Source: an uncultured Clostridia bacterium
Lineage (GTDB): Bacteria > Bacillota > Clostridia > Christensenellales > Pumilibacteraceae
Assembly (NCBI GenBank): GCA_947581755.1
Contig: CANPVN010000005.1
Coordinates: forward strand, 1 to 64,000
Reading direction: 5' to 3'
Length of the DNA stretch: 64,000 nucleotides
The position numbers were made by a program, and so were the translations under genes. The first letter of the stretch is position 1; each line of letters starts with the position of its first letter. Below, piece after piece: positions 59,365 through 64,000 of the stretch. Under the pieces are notes generated by a model, which was given only the letters and a program-made list of their open reading frames with translations, did not search any database and was not told the DNA's origin.

Positions 59365-60584
59365 TTATCATACCCGTAAAAATAAAATCTTTGATAATCG
59401 CCACTCGTAACTATAGTAACATTTCCCGCAAAGGACATTTGCACAATATTGTCTCTTATAAAGGGATTGCGTTCCGTAGGACTGACAACATTTACCGTCC
59501 AAGGCAAAACCTTTCCGTCAACTTTAGAATTTAAGAGGTACATATTTCCGGCGATATTGATTATAGCCGAAACAATCCCGTTTTCGATACAAATATCTCG
59601 CGCGATATCGACCGCATATCCTTTTGCGATTCCCCCCATGTCAAGTTTTAAGTCTGCATTTTTTTTGGAAACATAGTATTTTCCGTCGGATTGCCAAAGA
59701 TTTAAGTCATCCATATCGCAATTTGTTTTTTCAAGTTCCGTTTCTTCTTGTGTAGGCAATTTTTCAGGAAAATTCCAACTTCCGGATTTGGATCCCGGAT
59801 ATGGTCTGTATTGCTTTATTCCCTCTATGTCAACGCACCACATTCTGCTTAATCCCACAACAGCGGGATTGAAAGCGCCTTCGGTTTCTCGATAAATCGA
59901 GAATGCTTCCGATAAAATTTTATAAGTTATCTCGCTTATTTCAAGGGTTACATCCTTATCCATAGCATTGAATTTGCTCAATTCGCTATCGGATAAATTC
60001 AACCCTACCGATTTTTCGATTGCATGCCATTGACTTAAAATCGTGTTTTTTACCGAGTCTGTATCTTTTCCCATAAGAGTGAGTCTGTATTCCATGGTGT
60101 CGGCAAAGATATTGCCACGATAATCGTCATAAGAGTTGCCGTAATCGGCGGATATTGTATCATCGGTAGATACTCGGGGCGTTCCGTGAACCAAATCGTA
60201 ATCTTTATATTCATCATATTGCGAATCCGTAAACGCAACATCTCCTACAATTGCCATTTTTTTATCGGCGGTAAACAATACCGCGTTTAAATTTTTGCTT
60301 TCCAAAAAGGCTATGCCCTTCTCCAATCCCATTACACAAACCGCGGTAGCATAGGCGTCGGCTCTCGTACTGTCGGAAGTTATGATCGTCGCGGAAATCA
60401 CAGCGTCGGGCTTATTGATATATTTTCCCGACAACTCGTCATATTCCAAAGTATATGGCATACCTCTTCGCGCGTCGATTATATGGGTTACCTGAATATA
60501 CCCGTCGGGGTAATTTACCGAGCATCCGCAAAAAGCCGCAAACGAAAATATTATTGCTATCAAAAGCGTCGGTATTCTTTGCAC
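59361..60584 (-). CDS. apbE: FAD:protein FMN transferase, circularly permuted
   Basis: ApbE attaches FMN to threonines of exported flavoproteins. This 407-residue lipoprotein (signal with C21 as likely lipid site) has the domain halves in reverse order. Residues 29-115 are the normally C-terminal part: THIIDARRGMP, then ISATIITSDSTRADAYATAVCVMG with metal ligands D76 and T80. Linker 116-160 follows, then residues 163-407 are the normally N-terminal part: TEGAFNPAVVGL, LDMGGIAKGYAVD and finally TSGDYQRFYFYGYDK, where a standard ApbE would continue into H-x-IDP. All key motifs are kept, so the fold is probably active. GTG start behind GGAGA. Confidence 0.88.
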   Translation of the reverse strand: MQRIPTLLIAIIFSFAAFCGCSVNYPDGYIQVTHIIDARRGMPYTLEYDELSGKYINKPDAVISATIITSDSTRADAYATAVCVMGLEKGIAFLESKNLNAVLFTADKKMAIVGDVAFTDSQYDEYKDYDLVHGTPRVSTDDTISADYGNSYDDYRGNIFADTMEYRLTLMGKDTDSVKNTILSQWHAIEKSVGLNLSDSELSKFNAMDKDVTLEISEITYKILSEAFSIYRETEGAFNPAVVGLSRMWCVDIEGIKQYRPYPGSKSGSWNFPEKLPTQEETELEKTNCDMDDLNLWQSDGKYYVSKKNADLKLDMGGIAKGYAVDIARDICIENGIVSAIINIAGNMYLLNSKVDGKVLPWTVNVVSPTERNPFIRDNIVQMSFAGNVTIVTSGDYQRFYFYGYDK

Positions 60585-60661
60585 TTACTCTCCTTTTTTC
60601 TCTGTCCGATGATAGAAAATCTTTAAGCGTTATTTTAAATCTTCATTCACCTTGCCTGTTA

Positions 60662-60690
60662 ATTATACTACCTATTTATTTTTTTTGCAA
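60662..60690 (-). promoter_or_regulatory. promoter of apbE-NusG II-Gx unit
   Basis: -35 TTGCAA (60685-60690) and -10 TATAAT (60662-60667), 17 bp apart, in the gap between the fbp stop and apbE. The 5' UTR is about 70 bases. Confidence 0.7.
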
Positions 60691-60705
60691 GAGTTTTTTC
60701 CGATT

Positions 60706-62634
60706 TTACTGTCTTTCCTTTATAATGCCCATTTTGTAAGCTTCTATGAGTTGATTCAACTCATCTATTCGATTTTTTAAGAGCGCGCCGTCATCGGTAT
60801 CTCGCACCAAAACTCTCTCTTTCATATTTTCTATTTTCTGAATTTTGGGTAAGGGTTGGACTGCCGCTTCGTCGTCGGAATCAAACACATACGGTTTATG
60901 TTCGGCAATGGCTATGTATCGGGAATTGTAAATCAATGTATACCCGCCTATGCCCGTAGTTCCTTGATACGACTTTGCCATGCCTCCGTCGATAACAAAA
61001 AGTTTTCCGCCCGCTCTTACAGGAGACTCACCCTCTTTGCTCTTTACGGGAATATGACCGTTGATGATATGAGCGGTTTCGGGATCCAATCCGAATTCCG
61101 TAATAATGCGATTGCAAATTTCGGGATCCCCTATTTTTTTGTAATACTGGTTCGCCGTTTCTTTATGTGTTGCTTTATCGGCAATGAAGCATCTTTCAAA
61201 GGTCGTCATTTTATTTTTTGCAAATAGCGGAGAAACACTGCCGCACCACATATACCACATAATATCGGCGTCATAATATGAAGACGGCATAAAGTATGCT
61301 CTTCTGACTCTGCTTTCAAGATAATCATAAAGTCTCTTTCCGCAGAAAGCGCCTTCTCCGAAATCCAGAGAAAGAAAATTGCCGTCCTCATCCATGGGCA
61401 CGCAGCCGTGATACAACAAATTACCGTTAAAGCAACTGTACATACTGCCGTGACTGAACAAAAATTTTATATGTCTCTGGAGTTTTTCGCTCGAGACAAA
61501 TGCTGCCGAAAGTCTCTTCATAAGTTCATATTCTTCCGGCGTAAGTTCATTTTCGTGTCCTTTCTTTACTGTAGGAAGATTTTTATCTCTAAGTTCGTAT
61601 CTTTTTCCTTCTATTTCGACTGTTCCCGTTTTTTGGTCAAAGGTATGCAAAATCAATCTGTTTTTCATTCCGAATTCGGGATGTCTCATTATAAGTTGTT
61701 CGTCTAACTTAAATTGAATTACAGCAATCGCCTTATGCATTTTAGCCGCAAGTTGCATATCTACGGGATCGTATTTGTTTTGCTCGAATTGCTTGGGTCT
61801 GAAAAATTCGCAATCATCATCGGCATATACTTCGGAAGCAAATGCGGACAAAGGACGCAAATTGATACCGTATCCTATTTCCAACATATCAAAATTGTTG
61901 TAACTTACATTCATTCTCAAAACGTTTGCAATACAACTCCAATGTCCCGCGGCTGCGCCCATCCAAACCACATCATGGTTTCCCCACTGAAAATCAACAT
62001 TATCATAATGTACAAGATATTCCGCAATAAGATCGGGATGAGGACCTCTGTCAAAAAGATCGCCGACAATATGGAGTCTGTCTACAGCCATTCTGCTTAT
62101 TGTGAAACAAAGTTCGCAAATAAAATCTTCCGCCATAGAAGTGTCGATCAAAGAATTGATTATTTCACTGTAATAATAAGCCTTGTTCTCGTCATCTTCG
62201 GCATGCAAAAGTTCGTCCATAATATAATCGAATCCTTTCGGCAAACGTTTGCGCACTTTGCTTCTCGTATATTTCGAGGATGTTGAGCGACACACTTCTA
62301 TTAATTTATATATCGTGACACGGCACCATTCGTTGAAATCGGATTCATATTTTTTTCGTCCCAAAATGACTTCGGGATTGCAAATAAGAGTAGCTAATTC
62401 GTCTCGTTCTTTTAACGTGGATTTTCCGAAAAGCCAATCTATCTTTTCGCGTATAACTCCCGATGCGGATTTCAGCATATATATAAAAGCCTGATGTTCT
62501 CCGTGCAAATCCGAGAAAAAATACTCGGTTCCCTTTGGTAAACTCAAAATTGCTTTTAAATTGATGATTTCCACTGCCGCGCTCTTAATATCCGGATATT
62601 CCTTGGAAAGTAACTCCAAATAGCGTTCTCTCAT
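60706..62634 (-). CDS. fbp: fructose-1,6-bisphosphatase, class III
   Basis: Gluconeogenic phosphatase of the Bacillota type, a calcineurin-like metallophosphoesterase. The 642-residue protein has the metal-binding motifs SDLHGEH (about 41-47), GDLFDRGPHPD and WGNHDVVWMG, and a late NGHIPVKSKEGE with a metal-ligand histidine. It lies 16 bases after valS, so the two may be co-transcribed. Length matches the family (640-670). Confidence 0.96.
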   Translation of the reverse strand: MRERYLELLSKEYPDIKSAAVEIINLKAILSLPKGTEYFFSDLHGEHQAFIYMLKSASGVIREKIDWLFGKSTLKERDELATLICNPEVILGRKKYESDFNEWCRVTIYKLIEVCRSTSSKYTRSKVRKRLPKGFDYIMDELLHAEDDENKAYYYSEIINSLIDTSMAEDFICELCFTISRMAVDRLHIVGDLFDRGPHPDLIAEYLVHYDNVDFQWGNHDVVWMGAAAGHWSCIANVLRMNVSYNNFDMLEIGYGINLRPLSAFASEVYADDDCEFFRPKQFEQNKYDPVDMQLAAKMHKAIAVIQFKLDEQLIMRHPEFGMKNRLILHTFDQKTGTVEIEGKRYELRDKNLPTVKKGHENELTPEEYELMKRLSAAFVSSEKLQRHIKFLFSHGSMYSCFNGNLLYHGCVPMDEDGNFLSLDFGEGAFCGKRLYDYLESRVRRAYFMPSSYYDADIMWYMWCGSVSPLFAKNKMTTFERCFIADKATHKETANQYYKKIGDPEICNRIITEFGLDPETAHIINGHIPVKSKEGESPVRAGGKLFVIDGGMAKSYQGTTGIGGYTLIYNSRYIAIAEHKPYVFDSDDEAAVQPLPKIQKIENMKERVLVRDTDDGALLKNRIDELNQLIEAYKMGIIKERQ

Positions 62635-62650
62635 TTTTACCTCCGCACTT

Positions 62651-64000
62651 TTATTTTAACATCTCGAGTTTTTGAGTAAGCAACTTTTTCATATCGGTAT
62701 ATTTTTGAAGTTTTTCTCGTTCTTTTTGAATAAGTAAGGCGGGCGCCTTGGATACGAAACTCTCTTTGGAAAGCAAACTTTGCGCTCTTTCTATCTCGGC
62801 GTCCACCTTCTCCATTTCCTTATTCAATCTTTCGCGTTCTTTTTCAAAATCAATAAGCTGATCCATGGGAATGTAAATTTCTCCGATCTCTGTCACGAGA
62901 AGATTCATATTGCCTTGAGGCGCTTTATCGACTATGTGAACTCCGTTGCCGCTTGCCAACTTTTCTATATAATTTATTCCCGCCTTTACGGTATCCTCTA
63001 CACCGTCGTTGGGTTTAATATAAATTTCCGTTCGTTTCGACTGAGGAACATTAAGTTCCGCTCTCATATTTCTTATGCTTCGTATCGTGTCGGTAATAAG
63101 CCTTATCTTTTTTATGGTTACATTGGACACAAAGTTACGTTTTGCCGTAGGATAAGGAGAAATCATTATATCTTCGGCATCTTTATTTGGCAATTCGTTA
63201 TAAATCTCGGCAGTGATAAAGGGAATTATAGGGTGCAATAATTTCAAAGTTTCTCTCAGAACATACAACAACACGGAAATGGTCGAATTTCTTTTATTCA
63301 GATCGTCGCTGTAAAGAGAAGTTTTTGAAAATTCGATATACCAATCGCAGAAAATATTCCAAACAAACTCATAAAGCTCTGCCGACGCCAATCCGATTTC
63401 GTACTTATCCATATATTTAGTGACTTTTACAACCGTGGAATTAAGTTGCGCAAGGATCCATTTATCCGCCAATGTCTTTTTTACTTTTTCAATGGGAATT
63501 ATTTCCGCTCCGTCGCAGTTTCCGAGAACAAATCTTGCAGCATTCCAAATCTTGTTCATGAAATTTCGGTAGCCTTCTTGTTTTTCTTCGGAATATTTGA
63601 TATCCCCGCCCATCGCTATTCCGTTGACAAGCGAAAATCTTAAAGTATCCGCGCCTACTGTTCTTATGACTTCCAGCGGATCTACACCGTTTCCCGAAGA
63701 TTTGCTCATTTTTTTACCGTGAGCGTCTCTTACTATACCATGAATAAGCACATCGGAAAAAGGCTTTTTGCCTGTATAATTGAGTCCCGAAAAAATCATC
63801 CTCGAAACCCAGAATCCTATAATATCATACGCCGTTACAAGTACCGATGTCGGATAAAAATATTCGAGATCGGGAGTTTTTTCCGGCCAGCCCATCGTGG
63901 AAAAAGGCCATAAAGCCGACGAAAACCAAGTATCCAAAACATCCTCATCTTGTCTCATCGGTTTTCCGCACTTCGGACAAAACGCTTTGTTTTCCACGGT
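62651..64000 (-). CDS. valS: valyl-tRNA synthetase, C-terminal part (runs off the window)
   Basis: Partial class I synthetase; the start and HIGH motif lie beyond 64000. Visible are the CPKCGKPM knuckle, DVLDTWFSSALWPFS, the KMSKS motif in GKKMSKSSGNGVDPLEVI, the anticodon-binding helical domain, and the C-terminal coiled-coil arm (DFEKERERLNKEMEKVDAEIERAQSLLSKESF) that is diagnostic for ValRS. The reading frame is open to the window edge. Confidence 0.96.
   Translation of the reverse strand, partial: TVENKAFCPKCGKPMRQDEDVLDTWFSSALWPFSTMGWPEKTPDLEYFYPTSVLVTAYDIIGFWVSRMIFSGLNYTGKKPFSDVLIHGIVRDAHGKKMSKSSGNGVDPLEVIRTVGADTLRFSLVNGIAMGGDIKYSEEKQEGYRNFMNKIWNAARFVLGNCDGAEIIPIEKVKKTLADKWILAQLNSTVVKVTKYMDKYEIGLASAELYEFVWNIFCDWYIEFSKTSLYSDDLNKRNSTISVLLYVLRETLKLLHPIIPFITAEIYNELPNKDAEDIMISPYPTAKRNFVSNVTIKKIRLITDTIRSIRNMRAELNVPQSKRTEIYIKPNDGVEDTVKAGINYIEKLASGNGVHIVDKAPQGNMNLLVTEIGEIYIPMDQLIDFEKERERLNKEMEKVDAEIERAQSLLSKESFVSKAPALLIQKEREKLQKYTDMKKLLTQKLEMLK

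Noticed and set aside
1-64000. CRISPR array, rRNA genes, replication origin or prophage structural genes
   Set aside because: No regularly spaced direct repeats, no rRNA-like stretches, no DnaA-box cluster and no phage genes other than the recombinase remnant were seen. No gene-free stretch exceeds 300 bases; the longest gaps (14806-15097 and 54063-54304) are covered by the listed leader, promoter and terminator features.

Overview
The window is a gene-dense stretch of a low-GC, endospore-lineage Bacillota genome, most likely an uncultured member of the Clostridia. The grounds are AGGAGG-type ribosome binding sites, frequent TTG and GTG starts, ribosomal protein L27 with a cleavable N-terminal extension next to its protease Prp, SepF, RqcH, class III fructose bisphosphatase, a DAP-type MurE, a ferredoxin-dependent 2-oxoacid oxidoreductase, and a full spoIIIA operon with spoIVB, gpr, spoVD and dacF. 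I cannot name the genus. Almost everything is on the minus strand; the real plus-strand genes are a recombinase remnant, rpsT, rqcH and a 41-residue protein.

Layout. 1-1272: the 3' part of a large serine recombinase gene that runs antisense through the terminator and body of a tRNA-Ser(CGA) gene. 1347-10309: a division and cell-wall (dcw) cluster read mraZ-rsmH-ftsL-spoVD-murE-mraY-murD-ftsW, with a TTGACA/TAATAT promoter overlaid by three 10-bp-spaced MraZ boxes. murF is missing from its usual place, and murG and later genes do not follow ftsW. 10338-12990: four-gene 2-oxoacid:ferredoxin oxidoreductase operon. 13041-14926: OGG-type glycosylase and the L21-Prp-L27 operon with a structured leader. 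15060-20440: DivIVA-like protein, nicotinate phosphoribosyltransferase, a membrane protein, a VanW-domain protein and CCA-adding enzyme. 20531-36823: a long block holding dacF, a Spo0A-like DNA-binding domain, spoIVB, recN, nadK, dxs, ispA, xseB, xseA, folD, nusB, asp23 and spoIIIAH to spoIIIAA. 36874-38459: mtnN and gpr. 38519-44501: rpsT, tig-clpP-clpX and the divergent rqcH. 44542-54190: rluD-lspA-sepF-yggS, a small protein, a class 2 GalT-like gene, a second RluA-type synthase, a methyltransferase and ileS. 54245-58413: aminotransferase-tyrS-yigZ-ilvE. 58457-64000: a putative flavin and redox group (apbE, NusG domain II protein, Gx transporter), fbp and the 3' part of valS.

How the parts fit: three themes dominate, namely envelope growth and division (dcw, sepF, lspA, dacF), forespore engulfment and spore maturation (spoVD, spoIIIA, spoIVB, gpr), and translation with its quality control (L21, L27, S20, trigger factor, ClpXP, RqcH, three aminoacyl-tRNA synthetases, pseudouridine synthases).

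Two observations stand out. The ApbE flavin transferase at 59361-60584 is circularly permuted: the half of the domain that normally follows lies first, directly after a lipoprotein signal. The gene at the canonical spo0A position beside spoIVB encodes only a diverged Spo0A DNA-binding domain, with no receiver and with most basic residues of the recognition helix replaced. Other items worth attention are a recombinase/tRNA-Ser junction, a twice-occurring 15-bp palindrome, charged repeat tails on S20 and trigger factor, and a conserved-looking 41-residue protein.
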